Below are positions 21,201-32,100 of a stretch of 64,000 nucleotides of DNA, piece by piece. The notes under the pieces are model-generated. The model did not search any database, had not been told where the DNA came from, and saw only the letters and a list, made by a program, of their open reading frames with translations. How positions within the stretch are numbered: position 1 is the stretch's first letter; every line of letters begins with the position of its first letter. This stretch comes from Heterotrichella gracilis (lineage: Eukaryota > Sar > Xanthophyceae > Tribonematales > Xanthonemataceae). Position numbers and translations under genes: made by a program. The stretch is taken from the NCBI GenBank assembly GCA_032358255.1, contig JAULBX010000670.1, forward strand, positions 62,001 through 126,000, in the 5' to 3' direction.

Positions 21201-24043
21201 CGGGTCTTGTACTCCTTGCTGGTGTCACCTAGGCGGGCCAGGCAATGGCGGCGGTCAGCGGGGCATTATACCCTAAACTATAAACACTAAACCCTGTTGC
21301 TAACAGCTGTGCGAGCTGTGCCAGATGCTGTACCTGCAGTTGACCATGGTGACACCAACAATGGCAGTACATGGCAGTGCTGGCGTCAGTACGTTGAACG
21401 CGAATAATGACGATGAAATTGATGTGATGTAATTATATGCATCCACGCACCATGCAGCAGGAACAGCTCTTGCTCCAGCTCCTTGGCCACCTCCTGCGGC
21501 TTGAGACCAGCAGTGTCCACCCCGTGACCCGCAAGCTCCTCCACCGCCTTGTCCAGCGCACCCACAAACTGCTGCACCACCTTGATGCGCACCTCCTCGC
21601 GCGACTGGTGCGCCGCGGCGGAGGCCAGCGGGCGCGTGGTGGCGGCGGATTCGGTGCCCGAGGTGGTTCGGCGCACAGTGCCCCCGCTGTCGCTCGAGGT
21701 CAGGCGCTGGAGTGGCTTGGCTGCAGGGTGTGGGGGGGTAAGGGGTGGGGAGCTGGGCGGGGAGGCGCAATACGAGGATGAAAAGGGGCAAGAAGGTGCT
21801 AATGACAGCTACCACACATGAGGTTGCTACATGCAAGGTCATGAAAATGGGAACGGTGATAGTCATAGCTACTGTTGGATCAACATTGCCACATGTAAAA
21901 TTTTATTTACTGATCCCACATATACGATTGCATGCGATCTGCCGGACATCAGTGCCTGCGAGTAGCTCACAATGCGAATGGAATGCGGCTGTGTGCACGG
22001 CCGTGTGGGGACGCATGCGCATGCATGCATCAGCAGCGCCACATGCGTGCAGGCTCCTACCTGCCCCACTACCGCTGCTGTCCAGTGACGTCAGCTTGCT
22101 CAGCGGCTTTCCCCCACTGTTGATGCTGGAAGTCTTGGGCAGCGGGGCACCCACGCTCACGCCCGCCAAGCGTGGGCCTCTGGGGCCAGGGACACCCTCT
22201 CCCGAGGCCCGCTTCTTCCCTGGGACAGAAGACAGAAACTTGCACTGGTGTTGTTTTCTAAAATGATTATCATCATTGTTGTTGCGCCCATAATAACAAG
22301 CATTTTTACAAAAGGAGGGACTTGCAAGGCAGCTTTCCAAAGGATTGCGGTACCTGGAGGCGAATCAATGAGGGCATGCAGGGTTAATTGATTAACATAT
22401 TCATCGCAAGCATTGCCATTTACCCATTGTCATTAATCGCACTATTGAGGGAATGGGTAGTTGCCCCAGCCAGCCTTGCACCAACATGCACAAAGACCGC
22501 AGTCAATCATAGCGGTAGCGGTAGCGGTGGGTGGGACCACCGTATTGTCCATTGCCTTACCTGCAAGGCCCATCGACTCCTCTTCCAAAAACCTCTGCTT
22601 CTTGGGGTCTGCAATACCCCACATGCACAGCGGTTACAAATATAGTGCTGGCACATTGCGGCGGATTGGACAAGGCAGGAGTGCGTGGCATGTGGCCATG
22701 TGTTGATGGATACAGCGCAACAAGGGTGTGCAGGTCAATGCCACCATTTGGGCCCAAAAACCGGTGCGTTTGCAGGCAACATCGCTTCCAGCAGCCACCA
22801 GAGAGGTGTCAGTCCATGAATTGCGCCCAATGCTATGCATGCAACATGGGGCACAGGACCAAACTGGCCAGAGTAGAACCCTCCGAATTTCTACCCCTCT
22901 GGCGTGTTTGTGCAAGAGTGCCTTGGCTGTGGCGCCTACCTGCTGCTGCGCCTGCCCCAGCCCCGTCCAGAGCACGCTTGGCCGCTGTTCTGCCAGTGGA
23001 TGGCGATACCGCACTCGGCGCGTCTGCGCCGGGTGTTTCAAGAAGTGCGCGCGGCACAAAGTCAGGGTCCCCCTCATCCATGGCAGTGGCACCCGCATCA
23101 GGGTCGCCATCCCCATCCAGCTCCTCGTCCTCCTCATCACTGTCTGGCTGTGAGGCGCCATCCTCGCCTCTGTCCTCCTCAAATAGGTGGATGGCTTCGT
23201 CGTACACTATGTCATCTGCAGGGAACTCGTCGACCCGGCACTTGTGGCTCTTTACCCTAGGTTCCACTGCAAGGCATAGTGGTGAGTTTAAACTCCCTGC
23301 CAAATGAATAGCACACCTGCCTGTGCATCAACCTGCCTTCTGTGCTGGCAACAGGTACTTACAGAACGCAATCTGGCCCTCTCGAATAACCTCGCTGAGG
23401 TCGATGTCCTCCTCCTCTTCCTCCTCCTCATACTCAACCATGGCCCGCATGTCCTTGACCTTGACCTGGCAGGTTGATGAGAGAATAGGGAATGATGAGA
23501 GGCTAGGGAAGATCAGACAACACGTCACAATGCACACCTTTAGAAGCCTGGGTTGGGGCATGACAGCCTGGAGGCGGCAGGCACCACAATGCATGCATAT
23601 GAAGCCAGCAGGAAACAGCAGCAGAAAACACAAAGGGAAGAGGACGAGCTGTGATCTTACATTTCGGATGACTCCAGGGTACCATTTGCCATCGTCCGGC
23701 CACAGCAGGTGAACCTGTTTGGAAAGGGCACGAGCGGATGTTGATCAGAGATCGGCTGGCGATGAAGTGCGATGCACAAGCTGTGAGAGGGCTTACCTCC
23801 TTGCCGATGAGGTGTTTACCGACGTCTTTCTTCTTTACCAACTTGTACACGAGCTTGAACTTGGCCACTGGCACTTCCCGTTTGGGTTTGGCATCTGCAT
23901 GCATATCGTAGGGGTGTTGGTGGTGCGATGGTGGGTTTCCTGCCGTTGTTCAACTGTTCACAGTCGGGTTGCAAGCACTCACCCTCTTCGTCTTCAAACT
24001 TCTTGGGCGCTTTCACAGCGCGCTTCGACCTCCCGTCCGACAT
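12255..24043 (-). CDS. Tudor-like / TFIIS-central / SPOC domain transcription regulator with P/Q/RGG tail
   Basis: Related to the PHF3/DIDO/BYE1 group, whose SPOC domain binds the phosphorylated RNA polymerase II C-terminal repeat. Nineteen exons join in phase to about 1,469 residues: 23983-24043, 23797-23894, 23661-23714, 23363-23465, 22940-23266, 22561-22608, 22061-22219, 21451-21720, 21077-21228, 20350-20611, 19843-20100, 19175-19389, 18696-18839, 16571-16771, 16014-16059, 15212-15558, 13789-14881, 13258-13485, 12255-12598. In order: a Tudor-like segment (LIGKEVHLLWPDDGKWYPGV), an acidic region, a TFIIS central domain (EYKTRYRSLFFNLKD, NPELRARVV, MSADELANK), a SPOC domain (VWQGKLFVPGQGRF, VEVYLVPPGQLADRIL), then proline/glutamine-rich and RGG-rich tail. 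No PHD finger is visible. Nuclear; the tail predicts RNA binding or condensate formation (inference). Introns hold a double hairpin and minisatellites. Confidence 0.88.
13104..13124. repeat. Interstitial telomere-like CCCTAAA motif, SPOC-gene intron
   Basis: Reads CCCTGAACCCTAAACCCTAA on the + strand, in the intron between exons 19 and 18. Confidence 0.8.
15468..15519 (-). repeat. Coding minisatellite, four 13-bp units in SPOC-gene exon 16
   Basis: Four consecutive copies of a 13-bp unit with core GAACTGGATAC (+ strand). Because 13 is not a multiple of 3, each copy is read in a different frame on the minus strand, giving IQFTYPVPVSSSRIQFSE. Confidence 0.85.
15612..15669. repeat. Intronic hairpin 1 (20-bp inverted repeat)
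   Basis: Arms 15612-15631 and 15650-15669 are complementary at 19 of 20 positions (TGGGAGACCATG at the outer end), with an 18-nt AT-rich loop. It lies in the SPOC-gene intron 15559-16013, directly next to hairpin 2, sharing its last bases with the start of that left arm. Confidence 0.85.
15661..15826 (-). ncRNA. Intronic hairpin 2, microRNA-precursor-like or MITE
   Basis: Long imperfect inverted repeat in the SPOC-gene intron 15559-16013. The 61-nt core of the left arm (about 15674-15734) pairs with 15750-15810 with no gaps: 51 of 61 positions match, and the loop is about 15 nt. Pairing continues weakly outward to about 15826. Of the ten mismatches, five would be G-U pairs in minus-strand (host-sense) RNA and two in plus-strand RNA, so the sense transcript folds better. 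Long intronic stems of this kind give rise to small RNAs in Chlamydomonas. A small inverted-repeat transposon is the other explanation; I see no clear target-site duplication. Confidence 0.45.
16529..16559. repeat. Interstitial telomere-like TTAGGG motifs near the donor of SPOC-gene exon 14
   Basis: Two TTAGGGTTT cores about 20 bp apart on the + strand, within 15-40 bp of the exon 14 donor at 16570. Confidence 0.7.
16776..16885 (+). repeat. G-rich tract (polypyrimidine on the transcribed-sense strand)
   Basis: About 110 bp of G runs (GGGGGG, GGGAGGGG and similar) on the + strand, just upstream of the exon 14 acceptor of the minus-strand SPOC gene. In the pre-mRNA it is a very long C/T tract leading into the 3' splice site. 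The + strand could form G-quadruplexes. Confidence 0.75.
16886..18695. other. Long intron of the SPOC gene, no gene seen
   Basis: Most of the 1.9-kb intron between exons 14 and 13. Open frames on either strand here (for example 17794-18246 +) show no recognisable domain or splice structure. Confidence 0.5.
19397..19531. repeat. Intronic minisatellite, three 45-bp units
   Basis: Units at 19397-19441, 19442-19486 and 19487-19531, each ending GGATGGGCGC. The array begins 8 bp from the 5' edge of SPOC-gene exon 12, so it spans the acceptor-side end of that intron. Confidence 0.9.
20285..20365. repeat. Duplicated 5' splice site, 24-bp direct repeat 57 bp apart
   Basis: The same 24-bp block (core CCTACCTGTCTTGGGTGG) is at 20285-20308 and 20342-20365. 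The second contains the exon 10 donor of the minus-strand SPOC gene (exon end 20350); the first copies that donor inside the intron (exon end would be 20293). Confidence 0.85.
21269..21296. repeat. Degenerate telomere-like CCCTAAA motif, SPOC-gene intron
   Basis: Contains CCCTAAACTATAAACACTAAACCC within the intron between exons 9 and 8 (21229-21450). Confidence 0.6.
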
Positions 24044-24440
24044 CGCTCCTGCTTGCCTACCTGATTGTGGTTTAAACAAGCATCGTCTTGGGAGACCACA
24101 TCGAAACAACAGAATGCAGCGTGAAACGTACGCTGTTGTCACCTTAAGTGGGAAGCTTCCACTCTTGAGGACTTTCTGGTTGGCTCTTTGCCAAAAGTTT
24201 TGGCTACGAAAGGGGGAGGGAGGGGCAGGCAAGTGCCAGGCACTCGAGAGAGACATGGCAATTCTTGGACCAGGGTTTAAAAGAAAGAAAGCACTTTACT
24301 TGGGTTGCACTTAATATCAAATGTGGTTCGTGGGTTAGAAAAGTCTTTGCTCAAAGCTCTTTAACCAGTTGGTGCTTTGATACCCATTGGGTCGTTTGAA
24401 AACTGTTTGGGGTGCATGCACATGACCCTGGTGCAGCACC
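24044..24440. promoter_or_regulatory. Divergent promoter region, SPOC gene / FLOE
   Basis: 397 bp between two divergent start codons of regulators with long disordered regions. No known element recognised. Confidence 0.4.
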
Positions 24441-25864
24441 ATGGCGGACCTGTTTGCGGACCTCCTACCTGCTTCAAAACAGAACCACGACTTTTCTGAC
24501 GACTCTGTCCTTCCCGCCCAGCTGAACTCGACATCCCCAGGCGATATGCTTGCCAAGGCTCTGGACAGCCCGTCAGGCACTCCAGGCTTTCAGAACAACC
24601 GCGGAGAACCCATGGTACGTCCTGACGACGTCTTTGGTGTAAGATTGTTTCTGGGTTGCACTAAGGTTGGGTCGCGACTGTGCTGGTGTCCATAAACGAG
24701 CATTCAAGAACCTGCTGAGGACCTGCATGTTGCAGAGGAAGTCCAACGATTCTGCCACCAATACGGCAGTAGAGTCAGCTTTGAAGCGATTTGCTGGGGG
24801 GATAGAGAAAGTCCTCGAGGAAATCAACAGGTAAACTTGAGGTGGTGCTTTCTATGATATGCATGCATATTGATACCTGTTTTGAGCAATGACCTTGAGT
24901 GGGTCTGTGGCTACAGGAAATTGGAGCATCTCGAGACAAGGACAGACCAGCTCAGTCAGACTGTACAGGATATGCGTGACGTCAGCGCTGTGCGAGACGA
25001 TACTGTGAAAGAAAGGCTTACCTCTGTGGAAAAGTCCTTGCGGGAGGTTTGCAGGGGGGTGCAGCTCATCAGGGATAGACAGGTGAGCCGGCACTGGATG
25101 CTTTTTGTCCATCCCCATCCACCTACACCTTCTGAAAGACACTAAACTCGTAAATTCCTGGGCTTGCAGGAGCTTGCTGAGGCTCAGGCAGAGCTGGTGA
25201 AGCTGTCGCAGAAGGTAAATTACTCGCTCACCTGTTCTGCAACCCTTATCACTCGGAAGGAAGTGGTAGTGATAGCAAAGTCTGACCAGCGTACCTTGTC
25301 TGCAGGCGAGCGGTACACCCGCAGAGGCTGATACACCCAAGAGCCAGACTTGCGCTCAGGTAAACAGCTGTAGCGTATAGGTTGGTTTGTCGTGCCCATG
25401 TCTTGTTTCATCCCCCTACCCACGCCCCACAAACATCTGCAGGACACAATTCCGACCAAGCCAGCGGGCGCTGCACCAGGCACTGCACCGCCACCAAGCG
25501 CTCCCGCGGCTGTGGCCCAGACAGCCCCACCGCAGGCGCCAGCAGCGCCCAGCGCACCACCCGCTGTGACACAGGTGCCAGTGGCTCCGCCAGCTGCTTC
25601 CGCAGCGCCTGTGGCGACAGCCCCCTCTGCGCCTGCACCACCAGCCCCAGCACCTGCGCCAGCTGCCCCAATCCAACCTGCACCAGTGGCTGCGCTACAG
25701 CAGGTTGCGCAGCCGCAGTATGCGCCAGCGCCAAATGCCCCACAGCAGGTGCGCAAATTGAGGCTTAATGAGGGAAATGTGTTGCCGCTACGTACATTGC
25801 ATATCTCATGCCCTTCAATTTGCGCTTGCTGACCTGATTGCATCGATAAACTCTTGCAGGCGCC

Positions 25865-25914
<50 letters not shown>

Positions 25915-27489
25915 CGTATGCCCCGCAGCAGCAGCAGTACCTCGCGCCCCAGGCTCCACCTGCGCAGTTCTCAGCACCACCAGCCCCCATGCAGCAGCCA
26001 CCCATGCAGTATTCCAGCGCGCCACCGGCCCCCATGCAGCAGCAAGCCCCCATGCAGCAGCAAGCCCCGCAGCAACAGCCACAAGCACCACCGCAGCCAC
26101 AGTATGGCCCGCCACCCAGCCAGGTACAGTGGTGCAGTAAATCAACGCATGGTCAGCCACGGACCATACCAATGCATCTCTGCCCTTTCAGCTTGGAAAA
26201 GCGCTTTTCCAGTACTTGTCAACTGCTTGAAGGATAACAAGTGCATGCCATGTGGCCACTGTTGGTGGATGCATGCCTGGATGGGCGCGCATGTAGAATT
26301 TGTGGGCACTCTCCATCATGTACCCATTGTGAACAATAGCTGTTGTCGCGCAGGGCCCCACCGCACCTCCACAGTACCCAGGCCATCCGCCGCCGGGGTC
26401 GATGCCGCAAGGGCCTCCTGGTATGCCGTTAGGCGCCCCTCCGATGCCACCACCACTGTCTATGCCCATGCCACCACCCCCGCCAATGCAGCAGGTGCGA
26501 TTGCGAAAACAGGACCTGATTGGGTATGGTTGCGCCTGCATAAGCAAGGTGCACTGTAGATGGATGTATGGTACTTGCTGCATGGATCAATGAAAATTTA
26601 TACTTGCAACCACGTTTGCAGGGGCCCCCGCCCCCACAAGCAATGGGTCCACCACCACCTGCACCTGGCTACCCACAGTATCCTGGACCAGAGCGCTCCT
26701 CCTCTCTGCCGCATGTCCCGTCCCCAAGCTATGCACCAGGCCCGCCCCCTGCGCAAGCTGGTGGGCCAGCACTAGGTGAGCGGCTGCACAGTGAACTAGT
26801 GAATCACTGTGCCCTGGCAGCACAATGGCATGACTGGTGTGATGTGGGTTTGCTCGACATTGGGGTGTTGACTTTATTTTTGTCAGTGACGTGGCTTTAA
26901 GCTGTAATACACAATGGCTGTAATACACAATCAACCTGCACCCATTTGCTCACTCAATTCCGATTGCAGGTTCAGGGTACTACTCGAGGCCTTACCCTGG
27001 TGCTGGGGGTGGAGGCGGTGCATACCCTCCCCCCCCCGGTGGGGCGCCAGCATACCAGCAAGGTCCTCCACCTACAAGGTTAGTGATCATGTTCAAACTA
27101 CATTGCATGTTTGCCTTGTGTTGCACGGTTCCAACCACAGCGATCTGCTCGCCTAGAAGAGGCACAGTGTGGCATTTGAATATGGGCGTACAATACTGAA
27201 TGGTGTGGCGGTGGAATCATAGTGTCTTGTGCGCACCTGCAGATACAAGCCGAGCTCTTCAGGACTGCCACCACGGCAGCCCTCTGGGCCGCCACCATCA
27301 TCATCCTCAAACGGTGGGGACTTGTCGCAGCAGACCCGCAGCGTGCCATTGGAGCAGGTGATTGATGATGTTGCGGCCATGGGCTTCTCTCGCGGGGACG
27401 TGCGTGATGTGGTCACCCGGCTCATGGACCAAGGCCAATCCATCGATCTCAACATCGTGCTGGACAGGCTGATGAATGGCATGCGGTGA
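24441..27489 (+). CDS. FLOE: FLOE-like protein (DUF1421), prion-like condensate protein
   Basis: Arabidopsis FLOE1 condenses when seeds hydrate and tunes germination to water supply; the algal role is unknown. Eleven exons (24441-24614, 24736-24830, 24917-25082, 25170-25214, 25306-25359, 25443-25748, 25860-26123, 26354-26494, 26622-26775, 26970-27078, 27243-27489) join in frame to 584 residues. Layout matches FLOE: a D/S-containing N-terminus (1-60), a coiled coil (about 65-160; IEKVLEEINRKLEHLETRT, RGVQLIRDRQELAEAQ), a Q/P/A/S-rich disordered middle with 16 uninterrupted Gln (about 283-298), and the C-terminal DUF1421 helices VPLEQVIDDVAAMGFSRGDV and IDLNIVLDRLM. The start is the ATG giving MADLFADLLP, next to the divergent promoter. 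Confidence 0.88.
25866..25913 (+). repeat. (CAG)16 coding microsatellite in FLOE exon 7
   Basis: Sixteen perfect CAG triplets, all in the glutamine frame, with no CAA interruption. Confidence 0.95.
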
Positions 27490-29120
27490 ACTGGGCTGCT
27501 GGCAGCACACTGCAAACGATAGGCTTTTGGCAAATAGATGGGCAAGTACCTTAGCTTCACGCGGGCATGTCGCTGCGTGTTTTTCTTATGCGTTTGCTGG
27601 TGCGTCTAAACAAGATTACTGGGCCACGTATGCAGACTTATAGCAGGTCAATTTTGGCAGCAAGAGGATTGTTGTTGTGGTCTGTTTTGGGTTCATAACC
27701 TCCAGTTGTGCACGGAGGATCATAGCGCAAAATTTTAAACCTTTCAGTCTGCTGTGCCTCTCTATATGCGGTAACAGCAATGTAGTTTGATTGCTCAACA
27801 TTCCGCATGCCATGGTATGTTGCTTGTAAGGAATCGTATCGGGTTGGGGTCGTTTTGTGACTGTTGGGCATTGCAATAACATGGTTGGACAAGGTTTTTG
27901 GTATGCCTCTGATGAATCACACAGGGTATCTGAAGTGCGTTGCATTGGCATGGCGCAGGCGCATGCTACCAGCATCAGACTGTACATGTAACACCCTTCT
28001 CTACGCAACTCAGCGGATGGCCCATGTTGTCAGGCAGAACGAACCTTTCAGTGAATGGCTTGAAAAAACAAAAAAAAATGTCAAACTGTTCTTTGGAAGC
28101 TGCTCAGCCAGACTGGGTGGCTCTGAGCCAGGAATTTATAAATGTCCATGATTATTTCATGTTGGCCTGATGTTGTTGGGCGGTTTGCATTTGACAATGT
28201 GCTTTAATGCATGCATACAATTTGTCTTCGGTACCAGAAGTGGTTTGCTGTTGATGTTACATCACAATATTCTCGTTTGTATTACCACGCTTTTGCTAAT
28301 CCACAACGCAGGCTGCTCCCGGAGCTGCTGAAGAACGGCACCTGACCCTTCGGCGTACTATGCTACGCCTGAACTGAGTCTCGGACAAGTTTGTTTCCAT
28401 AGGCTGTTGCACTTGCCTTGTTAGCCCCGGACGACTTGGACGGCAAGGGACCAGTCAGAACTCTGTTGGCATGGTGTTGCCTTGAGGTCCAGAGCTGCTG
28501 AAAACATGGCCGACTCACGCTTGACCAGGTGGACACCTTCTCAGCTGCCAGCTCGGAGCTGAAGTCTCAGTTCCAGACCTGGAGCAGGTGTACATCGGGT
28601 TGTTGAACCACCTGCCCTAGGTATACCGTCACTGAGTAGTACTTCCATGCTACACGGCTGCCAGCTACTCTTGGGTCACCTTGGGACAACTCTGAGAGTG
28701 CATACGGTATAGTCACACTGTGTGATACACAGTGTGACGTACTACTGCATATTATGGCAACGTCCCTGTGTCTGTGCAATGCTGCAATTTGTGAGTGTAG
28801 GTAGCCTGTGGCAGGCCACTGGCATAGCATGGAGGTGGGTCAACTTGAGTGACTACTACTTGGCAAAGATGGCAGCCCTGTGAGCCTGTAGATAGCCATG
28901 CATGCTGTCGGTGCATCATGCTCCAGTGGATGTTATAACAGCCATATATGACCGTCACACTCATTGTGTTATGTGCAGGCCACCTCAAGCAGATACCAAC
29001 AAGCTTTAGATCAGCTTCAAGCCCAGTAGCCAGCTCCATGGAATTGTCAACAATGCCAGCAATGGGCAGCGATCAAGTCAAGTAACCACTGCTTGGCAAC
29101 AGGGATTGACAGTGGACACA
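27490..29120. other. Intergenic region between FLOE and MSH5
   Basis: 1.6 kb between two same-strand genes; it should hold the FLOE 3' UTR and the MSH5 promoter. I see no supported gene. The part 28300-28700 is less AT-rich than its surroundings but shows no long frame. A perfect short hairpin lies at 28712-28738. Confidence 0.4.
28712..28738. repeat. Perfect 12-bp inverted repeat with 3-nt loop
   Basis: GTCACACTGTGT and its exact complement ACACAGTGTGAC separated by GAT. About 380 bp upstream of the MSH5 start. Confidence 0.85.
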
Positions 29121-32100
29121 ATGGATACTGGGAGTAGCATAGCATACCAAAACGTTCATCAGCAACAATATGGTCATCATACTGGGCGGAGGTTCAATGA
29201 GCCAACAGGACATAACACTGCTTTCTACCCCGAGACAGCTGAAAGACCTCTGCATCCTCCAAACAGTATGCCCACCGATCCTTATCGCACCCCGGCGGCC
29301 CCAAGAACAGCTGCCAGGAACAACAATCGCGTTCAGCCTCAGCCTATTGTTCATTCAAATGAAGAACCTGAAGGGGACTTGCAAGTGCATGAGAGCTTGG
29401 ATGAGGACGGTGGCAACAAGGGAGACGTGTTCATGGCGTGCACCTCACAGGGCGGGTGTGTTGGGATAGCCTCTTATGACAGGATCTCTAGGGAGGTGCG
29501 CATAGCATACCTGGCAACACAGTGACTGTTGAACATGCTTTCAGCCACATTGCATTGGTTTGCGCTTGCACTACCCTAAGCGCAGTTTTTAACCGAGTCT
29601 CGTGAAATGCAGCTAAGCCTTGCAACATGGAGCACCTGCAAGGGGTGCCAAGGGAATGTTGCATGTGCCAGGGGGAAGTTGCATGGTCAAGTCAGGGGCT
29701 GCGATGTGCACCTGTATAATTAAACCTTCACTAATGCACGGTGGTTGTTTTGATAACAATCTGCTTGCCTCAACCGTTCCAATTGTTTTGCAGCTGACAA
29801 CAGTGCGAACCCATGACAACACGACTGGGCCCCTAGCATACCAGATGCTGCAGCTCTGCAAGTTACATGTCAACCCATCTGTGATTTACACAAGCAGCAA
29901 GGCTGATCCTTCATTCCTGGATCAGTTGAGATCAGATCCCAATGGAGGTGCAGACAACCGCGCATCTGTGCACATTGAAAAGGTGCGCTCACGTCCCAGA
30001 TTTTGCACTTTGTCTTCCATAAAATGTTTTCAAAAGCGCTGGCGCAAATCAGCAATGCAGTATCAATCATATTGCAACGTTTTGTAGTGATTAACCAACA
30101 CACATTTGCTAAGGGCCCTGTACAGTGCCTGCGGTGATTTGGACATGCAAAGCGCATGCCAGGCAAAACCTTGCCTACGCATTATGTCACTCTTGTCATT
30201 GTTAATAAATGCGTGTCACATCATTGAGAGGGGCCATAAAATTTCTGAACCCTACAGAGCCGCTGGAACTTGCAAAATACTGACTGTGGAGCGTACCAAA
30301 GCATAGCCGCTGCTTGCCAAGTGTGCAGGGCCGCCTGCCGCATAGTCACTGCAGTGGACAGATGCATCCTACTTGTGGTACACCATTATAGCAATAAATG
30401 TCCTGTCTCCCTTATAGGCCACTCTTTTTCACCCGGAGCAAGCCAGGCGGTGCCTAGAACAGCTGTGGGTAAGGGGCATGCCCACAAACCTGAAGCGCAA
30501 GGAGCGGGCGCACATCCTCAACACCATGATAAACATGTCAGAAACACAGCAGGTCAGTGCAGCCGGGGCGCTTGTTGCAATACTACAGCGCGAGGGGTTG
30601 CTTGGGTCAGCCAGCAGCCATGGGCAGGAGGGTGGCGGTGATTGGGCTGCTCATGAGGAAGAGTGCCTCATCACCATAGAAGCCATCCGCGAGGAGTCAC
30701 CAGATGGGTATCTCATGCTTGACACAGCCACACTGGCAGCTCTCCAGATCTTTCAGGAGGAGAAGCACCCTTCCGCGATGGGGCTAGGCAAATCCAAGGA
30801 GGGTTTCAGCGTGTTTGGCATGATGAATAGGTGCAAGACTGCAGTTGGCAGGCGCCTGCTCAGGTTGTGGTACGTGGCGCTTGGATCAGATCCTGTATGC
30901 CAAATTCATCAATTAATTAACATTGCCAATAATTATTGTGTTTCTTTTGCAGTACACAGTATGGCTTTAGAAATTGCTGTTGCAGCAGTGTTGTGGTACA
31001 GCATACCTGCATTTGTTCAGCGTTGTACATTCAGGAGGTTGCCAGCATCACCCTACTTGATACGTCACATGCGGTCCTTTCTCTACACCCCAGCAGATTT
31101 GCCGCTGTGTGTGCAGTGCAATACATTTGGGGTGGCGCATGATGGTTATGATGCTTCATACTGCCGCACACGCATATCTGCACCGTCAGCACAGCTTCCA
31201 GACTCAAAATTAAAGTAAAGTCCTGCATTTGTTGCAGGTTCTTACGCCCCATTGTCAACATGCGGGTGATTTCAGATCGCCAGGACGGCATCAGCTTCTT
31301 TGTGGCATCTGCGGATGTGGCAAAGTCGCTGTCAGAGCTGCTGCACAAGATCCAAGACCTCCCAAAACTGCTCATCAGGCTGACCTCCACTCCTGGCCAC
31401 CGCAACATCCGTGACTTTGAGCAGGTTTTGGAGACAATCAACAACCTCATGATGATACATGACTATGCCACCAGCCTTGTGTCCGGGACCGCCAACTGTG
31501 ATGGCACATCAAATCAGCATTCACACAGCAGCAGCAGCTTTGTGAACTCTGGGCAACAGGCCAGTCAGCCTGCAATCATGTCAAAGCTGGTGGCATTCAT
31601 TTCTGCAGACCTGCTTATGTGTGAGTAATCGTTGGGGCGCATTGATTGCGTGGCCAGCCTGCATTTGACTGAGTTGAATACTTTGATATGATATATCAAC
31701 CTTATCATGTTATGGTTTTACTGTAATGCATATCTTCAGCCTGCGTACATTTGTTTTTTTATCTCATTTGTTGTTCATGAGTCAGAGCCTGTTTTCCCAT
31801 TGCACAGGCTACAGCCTCATCACAGAGGTCATCAACTTTGATCATGCAGATGAGGGCATGTACGTCAATGAAGGCATCTGCAAGGAGCTGGATGAAATGA
31901 AGCAGGTCTACCTGAGTTTGCCCAATTTCCTGACTACAATTGTAGACCAAGAGCTGAAGCGCATCCCCAGAGCACTGGGGCAGAACTTGAGCAAACAGCT
32001 GTGGTCCATTGTGTACATGCCTCAGGTACGGGTAATATGCACTTAATGATTGGAAAAGCTGTGCGAGCACACCCATCAATGTCACGGGTTAAAACCCTAA

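Noticed and set aside
25768-26559. A 263-codon frame rich in Ser/Arg/His over the FLOE polyQ exon
   Set aside because: It reads (CAG)n as AGC/serine, the wrong frame; the spliced FLOE frame is in phase across all eleven exons.
28300-28700. Possible transposon remnant between FLOE and MSH5
   Set aside because: Composition shifts slightly, but I found no terminal repeats, no transposase or polymerase motif and no long frame.
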